DNA from: Mycolicibacterium lacusdiani | GTDB taxonomy: Bacteria > Actinomycetota > Actinomycetes > Mycobacteriales > Mycobacteriaceae | Assembly (NCBI RefSeq): GCF_021916785.1 | Contig: NZ_JAKCFC010000002.1 | Coordinates: 310,001 to 374,000 of the forward strand | Direction of reading: 5' to 3' | DNA length: 64,000 nt | Shown: piece after piece, positions 27,091-35,483 of the stretch | Position numbering within the stretch: position 1 is the first letter of the stretch | How the letters are laid out: each line of letters starts with the position of its first letter | Notes under the pieces: model-generated | What the model was told of the DNA's origin: nothing | The model's database searches: none | What the model saw: only the letters and a program-made list of their open reading frames with translations | Program-made: the position numbers and the translations under genes

Positions 27091-28440
27091 GTGGCCCTGG
27101 ACCGACGCGACTTCCTGAAGTGGACCGGGCTGACGGTGACGTGCGCGGCCGCTGCGATGACCGGCGCGTGCAGCAGCGGAACACCGGCCCCACCTCTTCC
27201 TCCCGCCGCTGCCGCCGGACGAGAGCTGATGAAGATCGGCCTCTACACGTGGGACGAGATCTCCGATCTGTCGAATCAGGTCGAGTGGCTGAACCTCACG
27301 TACGCCCGCGCCGGCGTCATGTCGGACGCGCTGATGTCGTTCTGCGTCGACCACCACATCGACGTGCTGCTGAACGTCTCGCCGACCGTCGACCGGGCGG
27401 TCTTCGCCACCGAAGTCGAGTTCATCTCGGCGTATCTGGCGCAGATCGACTGGGCGCTGGGCAGGTTCGGGCCTAGGGGAACGTTCTGGTCGGACCACCC
27501 CGGGGTGCGGTACCACCCCATCACTCAGATCGAGGTGTGCAACGAGCCGAACTTCGGCTACGGGTTCAGTGTCGGCGACGCCGAGGTGGCACCGCTCTAT
27601 GCACGGGTCCTGATCGCTTCTCATGGGCACATCAAGGCGACGTGGCCGGAGGTCGTCGTGGTCGGCTTCGCGGCCGGAGGCGCATCCAATGCGGCGCCGG
27701 ACTTCCTGTCGAACACGTTCGCCGAACTCCAATCCGCCGGGCAGATCGACTGTTTCGACGTGGTATCCGTGCATCCGTACAGTTCCAACAAGCCGCCGGA
27801 GCAGACGATCATCGAGGAATGGGGATCGTGGTCGTCGCGTGAGTCCATCGACAGCATCCGTCAAGTCATGCAGGAGTTCGGGGTCGCGAAACCTCTGTGG
27901 ATCACCGAGGTCGGGTACCAGATATCCCACGCCGACGGTGGGAAGTTCGCGGTGACGATCGACAACCAGCAGGTCACGACCGAGACCGTCACGCCGCTGC
28001 AACAGGCCGCCTACACCGTGCGCGTGAACATGGCGGCGGCGAGGTACGACATCCCGCGCGTCTACCACATGTTCGTGCTCGACACCGACGACTACAACGG
28101 TGGCTGGTTCGGCCCCGGCCCCGGCCACGAACCGCGGTTGGTGGCCGTTGCGATGCGGCAGGTGATCAACCTGCTGGCCGGGGCGACGAATCTGGAGGTC
28201 GTCCTCGACGGAGCGCAGGACAAGCCGACCGACCCGTTCGCATACCGCTTCACCACGCCCCGGGGGACGGTTCTGGTGGCGTGGTGTCAGGTGGCGGCCA
28301 CGTTCGAGCTGCAGCTCGAAGCAGGCACCCGGACTGTCGTCACCGACCTGCAGGGCAACGTCGTGGCGACGACTCAGGACGCGGCCTACGACGCGGCGCT
28401 GTCCGAGGAACCGATCTTCTTGCACTCGACGCCGGTCTAG
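27091..28440 (+). CDS. Tat-exported lipoprotein glycosidase (clan GH-A, GH39/PslG-like)
   Basis: The 449-residue protein starts with a twin-arginine signal (RRDFLK, Arg5-Arg6) that ends in a lipobox, MTGAC (Cys27). It should be folded before export and anchored outside. The TIM barrel carries the clan-A acid/base motif IEVCNEP (Glu152) and the strand-7 nucleophile region LWITEVGY (Glu273), so it looks catalytically complete. PslG in Pseudomonas Psl clusters is a comparable exported glycosidase required for, or limiting, matrix. It likely trims or releases the EPS made here. It follows gmd by 3 bp. Substrate unknown. Confidence 0.82.
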   Translation: MALDRRDFLKWTGLTVTCAAAAMTGACSSGTPAPPLPPAAAAGRELMKIGLYTWDEISDLSNQVEWLNLTYARAGVMSDALMSFCVDHHIDVLLNVSPTVDRAVFATEVEFISAYLAQIDWALGRFGPRGTFWSDHPGVRYHPITQIEVCNEPNFGYGFSVGDAEVAPLYARVLIASHGHIKATWPEVVVVGFAAGGASNAAPDFLSNTFAELQSAGQIDCFDVVSVHPYSSNKPPEQTIIEEWGSWSSRESIDSIRQVMQEFGVAKPLWITEVGYQISHADGGKFAVTIDNQQVTTETVTPLQQAAYTVRVNMAAARYDIPRVYHMFVLDTDDYNGGWFGPGPGHEPRLVAVAMRQVINLLAGATNLEVVLDGAQDKPTDPFAYRFTTPRGTVLVAWCQVAATFELQLEAGTRTVVTDLQGNVVATTQDAAYDAALSEEPIFLHSTPV

Positions 28441-28450
28441 GTCGCGTCGA

Positions 28451-29926
28451 TCACCTCGGCTCGCCGGTGACACCGGCGGAACCGTCGCGGCCTGCCAGCC
28501 GTTTCGCATCGAACACCAGGTCGGCCAGCAGCCGAGGGTGCCCGATGCGCAATGCCAGCGCACCGACGCCCACCGCGGCCAACGATCCGAGGCCCAGTAC
28601 CACTGCGTCGCGATCGGTGATCAGGACTGCGACGGTCAGGTAGGTGCCGGCCATCCAGACGGCCACGTGCGTTGCGGGCAGCAGCGACGACAACTGCTCG
28701 TGCAGCGACACGTCCACCAGATGACGTCTGATCAACCATTCGACGGGCACGAGCAGCGCGGTCGCCACCGAGTAGCCCAGTGCGACGCCGAAGGGACCGA
28801 ACGGTAGGCCGGCGACGATGCCAAGCGTTGCGACGGCGGTCGTGAGCCAGGCGTAGCGGAGGTGCAGCTTGTCGTGTCCGGTCCCGAGGCAGAGCGGCGA
28901 CGTCGAGCATTGATAGATCGCTTGCAGGGCGCCTGCGACGGCGAGCACCTGCACGATGGGGACCGCCGGTGCCCACTGCGGGCCGAAGACGATCGCGACC
29001 AGCTGCGGTGCGGCCGCAGCGATCAGCGCCATCGTCGGCAAGGCGCCCATCGCGACCAGGCGCGTCGTCCGGGTGAGCTGGTCGCGGAGCGCGGGGATGT
29101 CGTCGGCGAGTCGGGAGAACAGCGGATAGAGCACCGTGGCGACGGTCTGGAGTGCCAGCTGTACCGGGAGGAGGAGCAGTCGGTACGCCAATCCGTAGAA
29201 GGCCAGTGCCTGCGCGCCCTGCACTCGTCCGATCAGTAGGTTGTCGACGTTGCGCGACAGGGAGTTCAGCAGCAGTCCCGCCATGAACGCGCGCCCCGAG
29301 AAGGCCGCTATGTGGCGGAGTTGGCCGAAGTTGGCGTTCGGTCGCCAGGATGCGCCGAACAGACACAGCGCGGACAGCAGGACGACGTCGGTGGCGAGGA
29401 TCTGCACCACCAGGGACCAGTACCCGCCGCCCGAGACCGCCACGATCACGCCTGCGATGCCGCCGAGCATCGCGGACGCGATGTCGGCGATCCCCATCTT
29501 GCGAAAGTCCATGCCGCGGATGAGCATTGCGCGCGGCGTGACGGCCGCCGCTCGTAGCAGCAGACTGGGGGCGAAGGCGACGAGGATGACCGCCAGCTCG
29601 GGGGTACGCATGAACTCCGCCCACAGTGGCGCGATGGCGACGGTCAGTGCGGCCAGGGCGCAACCGACCGCCAGGTTCACCGACACGACCACGCCCGGCA
29701 TGTCCGGATGGACGTCCTTGCGCTGGATCAGCGCACTCGAGAAGCCCTGGTCGAGCAGCAGGCTGATGATGCCGACGTAGACCAGGGCCTGCGCGACCAC
29801 GCCGAAGTCGTCGGGGCCGACCAGCCGAGCCAGGACGATCGTGAAGACCGTCCGGGACAGTTCCCGCCCGACCACCGAGAAACCGCTCCAGCGCATGCCC
29901 GCTGCCAGCGCCGTCGATTCAGCCAC
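28451..29926 (-). CDS. Wzx-type polysaccharide flippase (2 of 3)
   Basis: The membrane protein of about 491 residues has 12-14 predicted helices and the polysaccharide-synthesis/flippase pattern (VLARLVGPDDFGVVAQALVY, QALAFYGLAYRLLLLPVQL). It should move lipid-linked repeat units across the membrane. The frame continues upstream to 30034, but GTG 29926, preceded by GGGGCG, gives a normal N-terminus and overlaps fcl by 8 bp. It is the last gene of block D and ends 10 bp from the convergent glycosidase gene. It is not closely similar to the flippases at 1.8 or 52.2 kb beyond family level, suggesting different substrates. Confidence 0.84.
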   Translation of the reverse strand: MAESTALAAGMRWSGFSVVGRELSRTVFTIVLARLVGPDDFGVVAQALVYVGIISLLLDQGFSSALIQRKDVHPDMPGVVVSVNLAVGCALAALTVAIAPLWAEFMRTPELAVILVAFAPSLLLRAAAVTPRAMLIRGMDFRKMGIADIASAMLGGIAGVIVAVSGGGYWSLVVQILATDVVLLSALCLFGASWRPNANFGQLRHIAAFSGRAFMAGLLLNSLSRNVDNLLIGRVQGAQALAFYGLAYRLLLLPVQLALQTVATVLYPLFSRLADDIPALRDQLTRTTRLVAMGALPTMALIAAAAPQLVAIVFGPQWAPAVPIVQVLAVAGALQAIYQCSTSPLCLGTGHDKLHLRYAWLTTAVATLGIVAGLPFGPFGVALGYSVATALLVPVEWLIRRHLVDVSLHEQLSSLLPATHVAVWMAGTYLTVAVLITDRDAVVLGLGSLAAVGVGALALRIGHPRLLADLVFDAKRLAGRDGSAGVTGEPR

Positions 29927-30920
29927 GTGGCGCCCCGTTGACCACCGGGGGCGCCGAACCCCGGTAGTCGTTCTGGTGGGCCAGGAACCACGCGTAGGTC
30001 TGCCGAAGGCCTTGCCGCAGCGTCGTCTTGGCACTCCAGCCCAGTCCGTCCATGCGCCGGACGTCGAGGATCTTGCGTGGTGTGCCGTCGGGTTTCGAGC
30101 GGTCCCACTCGATGCGGCCGCGATATCCCACCGTCTCGGCGATCATCTCCGCCAGTTCGCGCACCGTCACGTCCCGGCCGGTGCCGACGTTCACCGGGCC
30201 GTCGCCGTCGTAGGCGTTCAACAAGTGGTGACAGGCATCGGCGAGGTCGTCCACGTACAGGAACTCGCGCAACGGGGAACCGCTGCCCCAGCAGGTGACC
30301 GAACGCGCGTCCTCTCGCATCGCACCGTGGAAACGTCGGATCAGACCAGGGATGACGTGGCTGTCTTCTGCGTCGAAGTTGTCCCCAGGGCCGTAGAGGC
30401 TGGCGGGCATGACGCAGATGTAGGGCAGTCCGTGCTGTCGGCGGATGGCTTCGACCTGGGCGATGCCGGCGATCTTGGCCACGGCGTAGGCCTCGTTGGT
30501 CGGCTCCAGCGGCCCCGTCATGAGTGCGTGCTCCTGGATGGGCTGATCCGCGAACTTCGGGTAGATGCAGCTCGATCCGAAGAACACGAACCGTGTCACG
30601 CCGGTGGATACCGCGCTGTCCAGGAGATTGACCTGGATCCGGATGTTGTCGGAGATGAAGTCGGCGGGCCGGGTGTGATTGGCCATGATGCCGCCCACCC
30701 GGGCCGCCGCACCGATCACGACGTCGGGCCGGGTCTCGCGGAAGAACCGCTCGGTCGCTGCGGCATCCCGCAGGTCGAGTTCCCGGGAGTCACGGCCGAG
30801 TACGTTCCGGTAGCCGAGTTCGGCGAACCGTCGGCGCAGGGCCGATCCCACCATTCCCCGGTGGCCCGCGACGAAGATCCGGGTGTCCGGCAGCAAGGGA
30901 CGCAGGGGTGTTCTCGCCAT
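29919..30920 (-). CDS. fcl: GDP-L-fucose synthase
   Basis: The 333-residue SDR protein has the cofactor motif VAGHRGMVGSA, then GSSCIYPKFADQPIQE, LEPTNEAYAVAKIAG (Tyr-xxx-Lys) and NVGTGRDVTVREL. These are diagnostic of GDP-4-keto-6-deoxy-mannose 3,5-epimerase-4-reductase (Fcl/WcaG). It completes GDP-L-fucose synthesis from the Gmd product. It sits in block D, 39 bp after the NadE-like gene, while gmd is in block C on the opposite strand. The two steps are therefore under separate promoters. Confidence 0.94.
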   Translation of the reverse strand: MARTPLRPLLPDTRIFVAGHRGMVGSALRRRFAELGYRNVLGRDSRELDLRDAAATERFFRETRPDVVIGAAARVGGIMANHTRPADFISDNIRIQVNLLDSAVSTGVTRFVFFGSSCIYPKFADQPIQEHALMTGPLEPTNEAYAVAKIAGIAQVEAIRRQHGLPYICVMPASLYGPGDNFDAEDSHVIPGLIRRFHGAMREDARSVTCWGSGSPLREFLYVDDLADACHHLLNAYDGDGPVNVGTGRDVTVRELAEMIAETVGYRGRIEWDRSKPDGTPRKILDVRRMDGLGWSAKTTLRQGLRQTYAWFLAHQNDYRGSAPPVVNGAPRG

Positions 30921-30959
30921 CGCGATCTCACCGCAGCCGGGTGTCGGCGGTAGCGGTCC

Positions 30960-31955
30960 TCAATGGCCGATCTCCGGCACGTCGGCCGCCAGGACGGGAG
31001 CCAACTGTAGGTACTCGGTCGTCTTGCGCTTCTGTTCGATGTCCCGGAACACTCGGTTCACCTGCTCGTCGGTCAGACCCGTGGCCGCGGCGATGTCCGA
31101 AAGGGGTACGTCGTTGTTCAGGCCGAACAAGCACAGGTCCATGCGCTGGTACGGCAGCGAGAAGTAGAACTCCTCCTGAGACTGTGGCATCGAATAGGTG
31201 TCGGTGGTCGACGGCCGGCTGCGGATCCGATCGGGGACGCCCAGGTACTCGGCGAGTGCGTACACCTGCGACTTGTAGAGGTGCGCAATCGGTTTCACGT
31301 CGGCAGCACCGTCACCGAGCTTCACGAAGAACCCCTGGTCGTACTCGAGCCGGTTCGGCGTTCCCGAGACGACGTAGTTGAGACGATCGGCGTGGTAGTA
31401 CTCCAGCATCTTTCGGGCACGCTGCTTGAAGTTGGTTGCGGCAACGATCCCCAGGTAGGACTCCGTGCTCAGTCGATGGGTCGTCTGGGTGCCGTCCGGA
31501 GCCTGCACCACCACCGAGTAGAGCCGGAAGGCATCCGAGTCGATGACGCTGGGCAGCACGATCTTCGACTTGTAGCCGGGGCCGTACTCGGGACACACCA
31601 TGCGGATCGCCTCGTCGCGCCGCTGGTAACAGCCTGCCGCGTCGAGGAGTGACGAGATGTCCTCGAGCCGGCTTTCGATGCCGAGGGACTCCGCAAGGAG
31701 ACGACTGTAATCAAGGGTGTCGAAGGACGATTCGCGCTCCGGCATGTGCAGACCGAATACCCGATCGTTTCCGACCGCGCGTACGCACAGTGCGGCCACG
31801 ACGCTGGAGTCGATCCCCCCGGAGAGGGCGACGACCACACCGCGCCGCTTCGTCCTGCTGAGATACTCGGTCAGGCTCTTGGTGATGCGGTCCACCTCGA
31901 ATGCCGCGTCGATGGTCAGGCTGTCCGGTCCGAATGTCTCATCTCCGTGCGTCAC
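30960..31955 (-). CDS. NAD+-synthetase-like amidotransferase/amide ligase
   Basis: The 331-residue protein has the PP-loop VVALSGGIDSSVVAAL and the downstream motifs SGTPNRLEYDQGFFVKLGDG and KPIAHLYKSQV, as in ammonia-dependent NadE. It adenylates a carboxylate and converts it to an amide. A housekeeping NadE would not be expected in an EPS operon, and the mycobacterial one is a larger glutamine-dependent enzyme. A specialised role in amidating a sugar acid or acyl group is likely; that is inference. It overlaps asnB by 17 bp, so the two are probably translated together, AsnB possibly supplying ammonia or acting on a related substrate. Confidence 0.82.
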   Translation of the reverse strand: MTHGDETFGPDSLTIDAAFEVDRITKSLTEYLSRTKRRGVVVALSGGIDSSVVAALCVRAVGNDRVFGLHMPERESSFDTLDYSRLLAESLGIESRLEDISSLLDAAGCYQRRDEAIRMVCPEYGPGYKSKIVLPSVIDSDAFRLYSVVVQAPDGTQTTHRLSTESYLGIVAATNFKQRARKMLEYYHADRLNYVVSGTPNRLEYDQGFFVKLGDGAADVKPIAHLYKSQVYALAEYLGVPDRIRSRPSTTDTYSMPQSQEEFYFSLPYQRMDLCLFGLNNDVPLSDIAAATGLTDEQVNRVFRDIEQKRKTTEYLQLAPVLAADVPEIGH

Positions 31956-33948
31956 TGCATTTCCCCTTCGTGGTTACCAGGTCTACCGCGACCGTCGGTT
32001 GCGGCAATGTCCGTTCGGGCAGGGACCATTCGGTCCCCGCGATGAAGCACTCATATGTCAGCTGCGTCGACACGACGGCGAGCACCCGCATGTTGTCGGT
32101 GTTGCTCATGCCGTCGCCACCGGACTTCGCGCACTTGCGGAACAGCCCGGATACCATCCGAGGATCGAACACCCCAGCCGCGGTGATGGCCGGCTCGGAC
32201 GTCAGCTCGTCGAACCACTCGGGGCGGTCCGATGCGAAGAAACTCGCTGCGTCGGGGGCTCGGTAGGGCTGCTTCGGCCTCCTCAGGATCTCTTCCGGGA
32301 TCATGTCCGCGAAAGCCCGCTTGAGGAGGTACTTCTCGTCGAGTCCGAACAGCTTGTGTCGTGCGGGGAGCTGGTTGGCGAACTCGATGACGTTGCGGTC
32401 GAGGAACGGAAACCGGCCTTCCACCGAGTTCGCCATCAGCATGCGGTCGCCTTGGGAGGCAAGGATGTAGCCGGGCAGTAGCGTCGTCATCTCGAGCCAC
32501 TGGGCGCGGCTGAGTGGATCCCACTGCGCGCTCTCTGCAGGCATTCCGGCGGTGACGTCGTCGAGCGGGCCGGCCGAGGTCCGGTTCCGCATGTCGGCGG
32601 AGAACATCGTCGTGATCGACGCCGTGGAATCCCACCGGGGACGGTGCGAGAGCGCGGGATCGTCGAGGTCCAGGTTCCGCCCGAAGAAGCTGCGCGCGAA
32701 CGCCGGTGCCCTACCAGGGGATCGCTCCATCCAGGGATACAGCAGCTCCAGGGCCTTCGCACGCTTCGCGGATTCCGGGTCGCGAGCCCAGAACATCCGG
32801 ACCCGGGCCTCGCGGAAGACGTCGTATCCGGCGAGGACCTCGTCGGCACCCTCGCCGGTGACGACGACCTTGAACCCGTGCTCGGCCACCAACTTCGACA
32901 GGAGGTACATCGGGGCGGGTCCTGCCCGCACCAGGGGGGTTTCGGTGTGGCGGATGACCTGTGGGAAGACGTCAACGATGTCCGACGGATGCACGACGAT
33001 GTCCTGGTGCTGAGTGCCCAGCGCCTTGGACATCTGGCGCTGGTAGCCGCCTTCGTCGAACTCGCGATCCTGGAACCGCAGGGAGAAGGTGTGCAGGTCG
33101 GCATCGGTGTAGCGCGAGATCACCGCGGCGGTGATCGCGGAGTCCAATCCTCCCGAGAGGTAGGCGCCGACTGGAACGTCGCTGCGCAGGAACCGTAGGC
33201 GCGTCGCCTCGATCATGCGTTCCCGCAACCCGGCGGCGTTCTCCACGGTGTTCTGGCAGGGCTCGGATCCGCGGGGCGGGAAGGAGGCGCGCCAGTAGGG
33301 CGCCACGCGAAAGCCCTTCCGGTCCAGCACCGCATGGTGTCCTGGCGGCAATTGCTCGACACCGCTGAACACGGTGCGTGGAGCGACCGTGGACCAGTAG
33401 CCGAAGGTCTGCGACAGACCTTCGGAATCAAACGATCGCGGCACGGTTGGGTCGGCGAACAGCGCCTTGACCTCGGATGCGAACAGGAAGCGGTCACGCT
33501 TGCGGGTGTAGAACAGTGGCCGCACGCCCATCCGATCGCGACACAGGATGAGGCGCTCCTCGCGGCTGTCCCACAGCGCGAGCGCCCACTGGCCGTTGAA
33601 CCTGTCGAAGCAATCGGTGCCCCACTGCTCCCAGGCGTGCACGATTACCTCGGTGTCACTCGCGGTTCGGAAGCGGTGACCCAACGCCTTGAGTTCGCGA
33701 GCCAACTCGACGTAGTTGAAGATCTCGCCGTTGAACGTCACCCAGAGCGTGCCGTCCTCGTTGCAGAGCGGCTGGGCGCCGCCCGCCATGTCGATGATGG
33801 CCAGGCGCGTGTGCCCCAGCGCCGCGCGGTGGTCGCGGTAGAAGCCGTGGCCGTCCGGTCCGCGGTGGCCGAGCCGACTCATCATCTTGTCGAGCAACGT
33901 CAGCTCGGGAGGTGCGCCCGTGGTGACCACTCCGCAGATGCCGCACAT
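31939..33948 (-). CDS. asnB: Glutamine-hydrolysing asparagine-synthetase-like amidotransferase
   Basis: The 669-residue protein begins MCGICG, with the N-terminal nucleophile Cys after Met removal. It has a class II glutaminase domain (to about 210; SDTEVIVHAWEQWG, FNGEIFNY), then a synthetase domain with PP-loop GAYLSGGLDSAI and VVTGEGADEVLAGYD. All key motifs are present. In sugar clusters such enzymes amidate uronic acids or other carboxylates rather than making free asparagine. Here it sits between a carrier-like protein and a NadE-like enzyme, which supports a decoration role. Its ATG overlaps the stop of the carrier-like gene by one base. Confidence 0.88.
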   Translation of the reverse strand: MCGICGVVTTGAPPELTLLDKMMSRLGHRGPDGHGFYRDHRAALGHTRLAIIDMAGGAQPLCNEDGTLWVTFNGEIFNYVELARELKALGHRFRTASDTEVIVHAWEQWGTDCFDRFNGQWALALWDSREERLILCRDRMGVRPLFYTRKRDRFLFASEVKALFADPTVPRSFDSEGLSQTFGYWSTVAPRTVFSGVEQLPPGHHAVLDRKGFRVAPYWRASFPPRGSEPCQNTVENAAGLRERMIEATRLRFLRSDVPVGAYLSGGLDSAITAAVISRYTDADLHTFSLRFQDREFDEGGYQRQMSKALGTQHQDIVVHPSDIVDVFPQVIRHTETPLVRAGPAPMYLLSKLVAEHGFKVVVTGEGADEVLAGYDVFREARVRMFWARDPESAKRAKALELLYPWMERSPGRAPAFARSFFGRNLDLDDPALSHRPRWDSTASITTMFSADMRNRTSAGPLDDVTAGMPAESAQWDPLSRAQWLEMTTLLPGYILASQGDRMLMANSVEGRFPFLDRNVIEFANQLPARHKLFGLDEKYLLKRAFADMIPEEILRRPKQPYRAPDAASFFASDRPEWFDELTSEPAITAAGVFDPRMVSGLFRKCAKSGGDGMSNTDNMRVLAVVSTQLTYECFIAGTEWSLPERTLPQPTVAVDLVTTKGKCSDARR

Positions 33949-34172
33949 CAGCGCTGCCCTCTCGCGCGGTCGAGCAGGGTCGCGAGCGCCACCGGATCAC
34001 TCGGGTCGATGGAGTCGATGTCGGCATCGTCGAGCTGGATCGCGAAGACGTCCTCCAGTGCGAGGGCGATGGTCACGGCACTGAGTTCGAATCGACTCGA
34101 TTGAGCAGTGTCATTCGACGCCGTGAGCGCTACGAGGTCGGCCAGCGCCTGCTCGACGTGGTCGCGGTTCAC
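33948..34172 (-). CDS. Acyl-carrier-like protein lacking the phosphopantetheine serine
   Basis: The 74-residue protein has GTG 34172 overlapping the AcpS stop (GTGA) and its own stop touching asnB. Its second helix, TIALALEDVFAIQLDDADID, aligns well with acyl carrier proteins (ELVMALEEEF...). Aligned on that helix, the invariant Asp-Ser-Leu reads Phe-Glu-Leu (28-30), so Glu29 replaces the prosthetic-group serine; Ser26 and Ser31 lie off-register. It sits directly after AcpS, the enzyme that modifies carrier serines. It may be a non-acylated adaptor, or the motif may have shifted. An intact carrier protein is encoded at 39553-39819. Confidence 0.72.
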   Translation of the reverse strand: MNRDHVEQALADLVALTASNDTAQSSRFELSAVTIALALEDVFAIQLDDADIDSIDPSDPVALATLLDRARGQR

Positions 34173-34570
34173 GGCCCGTCCGGTTTCTCGGCGGCGAGGG
34201 TCGTGATCGCCACCGCGGTCGCGTAGTCGTCGCAGTGCGACATCGAGATGCGGATGTCCGTCACGCCCGCGCCTGCGGCGATCGCCAGCGGCGCGTCGGA
34301 GAGCCGGATGCCCGGGGCGCCGGTTCGCGTGCTCACCACCTCGATCGACCGCCAGGGCAGAGGGCCGTCCCAGTGCCCGGGCAGTGTCTTGGCGACGGCC
34401 TCCTTGGCAGCGAAGCGTGCGGCGAAGTGCCGGCTCGGCATGGCCTTGCGGGTGCAGTATTCGATCTCGCCTGCGGTGAACCACCGTCGGAGGAACCCGT
34501 CACCATGATCCCGGATCAACCGGTCGATCCGCGCGACCGGAACGATGTCGATGCCCGTCTCACCCAGCAT
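34169..34570 (-). CDS. Holo-acyl-carrier-protein synthase (AcpS-type phosphopantetheinyl transferase)
   Basis: The 133-residue protein has both AcpS motifs: GIDIVPVARID (Asp8) and HFAARFAAKEAVAKTL (Glu57), which bind Mg and CoA, and the SMSH stretch near the C-terminus. It transfers 4'-phosphopantetheine from CoA to a carrier-protein serine. Mycobacteria have a housekeeping AcpS elsewhere, so this is probably a dedicated copy for the EPS-linked carrier at 39.6 kb. The gene lies 3 bp after the SGNH-like gene and overlaps the next start. Confidence 0.88.
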   Translation of the reverse strand: MLGETGIDIVPVARIDRLIRDHGDGFLRRWFTAGEIEYCTRKAMPSRHFAARFAAKEAVAKTLPGHWDGPLPWRSIEVVSTRTGAPGIRLSDAPLAIAAGAGVTDIRISMSHCDDYATAVAITTLAAEKPDGP

Positions 34571-34573
34571 CGG

Positions 34574-35452
34574 TCACCGCCTACCCGACGCATTCGCGAC
34601 GGCCCGCAGGAAGGCGCTCGCCGCGATCTCCGAACCCTCTGCGTTGAGGTGTCCGAGATCCGAGGCGTAGCCGGTGTGCAGCGCGTAGTAAGGCTGGTCG
34701 CGGTACCGGAATTCCCGGCGGCCACCGTCGGGGGTGGTCGATTCGATTGCGGCCAAGTCGAATACGCGGTCCTCACCGTAGTGCTGACGCAGCAGCTCGT
34801 TGTAGCGGTGCCGCGCGACGTTCTCGCCCTGCCCGTAGCGGTCGCTGCCGCCGAACATGATCTTGACTCTGTTCTTGATCCCGGAGTCCGTGGTGAGCGG
34901 AACGGTGACGTGCACGAAGGAGATCGCGGGATAGTCACGTTGCAGTTCGGCGATCGTGTCTCGATAGTGGGTGAACAGCGCGTCGACGTCGGTCCGGGTC
35001 GAGATGTCCAGGAAGCAGAACTTCATCAGCGCGACGTCGACCCGAGCGCCGAGACCGCTCCTGAGGATCCGCGCGAAGTCGTCGATCTTGAGCCGCGGCT
35101 GTTCGTTCGCGCCGATGTACGCGTGCGAGATGAAACCGCCTGCGGGTCCCGGCCTGGCGCCCTTCTCCTCTATGGGTGGGGCGATCAGACCCTGTCGCGA
35201 GTAGATGACTTCGACGCCTCCCAGGATGTTCTCGCCCACCGATTGGTGCCCGAAGAACACCCGCGTGCGGTCGACGACCGCCAGCTGTCCGTCGTCGACC
35301 GTTGCGACGACCTCACCCTCGACCGGCATCGACTGCCCCTTCCAGACGTCTTGAGTCACCACTGCGGCGATGAGCACGATCACGAGCAGTGCCGCGGGAA
35401 CCACCCACAGCGCCCGACGAAATACGGACCCTCTTCTTCTGCGAGAACGCAT
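34574..35452 (-). CDS. Membrane-anchored SGNH-like protein
   Basis: The 292-residue protein has a basic N-terminus, one membrane helix (about 13-33) and an extracytoplasmic domain. The first block reads VFFGHQSVGENIL (Ser71), in place of GDSL. VALMKFCFLD follows, and ASDLGHLNAEG gives an Asp265-xx-His268 pair, as in SGNH esterases and O-acyltransferases. DltD, the D-alanylation protein, and AlgJ/AlgX have a similar anchor plus SGNH layout. With an AMP ligase, AcpS and carrier-like genes on either side, transfer of an acyl group to exported glycan is a reasonable hypothesis. I see no MBOAT partner. Confidence 0.65.
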   Translation of the reverse strand: MRSRRRRGSVFRRALWVVPAALLVIVLIAAVVTQDVWKGQSMPVEGEVVATVDDGQLAVVDRTRVFFGHQSVGENILGGVEVIYSRQGLIAPPIEEKGARPGPAGGFISHAYIGANEQPRLKIDDFARILRSGLGARVDVALMKFCFLDISTRTDVDALFTHYRDTIAELQRDYPAISFVHVTVPLTTDSGIKNRVKIMFGGSDRYGQGENVARHRYNELLRQHYGEDRVFDLAAIESTTPDGGRREFRYRDQPYYALHTGYASDLGHLNAEGSEIAASAFLRAVANASGRR

Positions 35453-35483
35453 CTTCGAATCCCCCGTTCGTGTTCGATGAACG

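Noticed and set aside
30960-31955. Housekeeping NAD+ synthetase
   Set aside because: Motifs fit NadE, but the operon context (AsnB, carrier, fcl) and the short ammonia-type form make a specialised amidation role more likely; not excluded.
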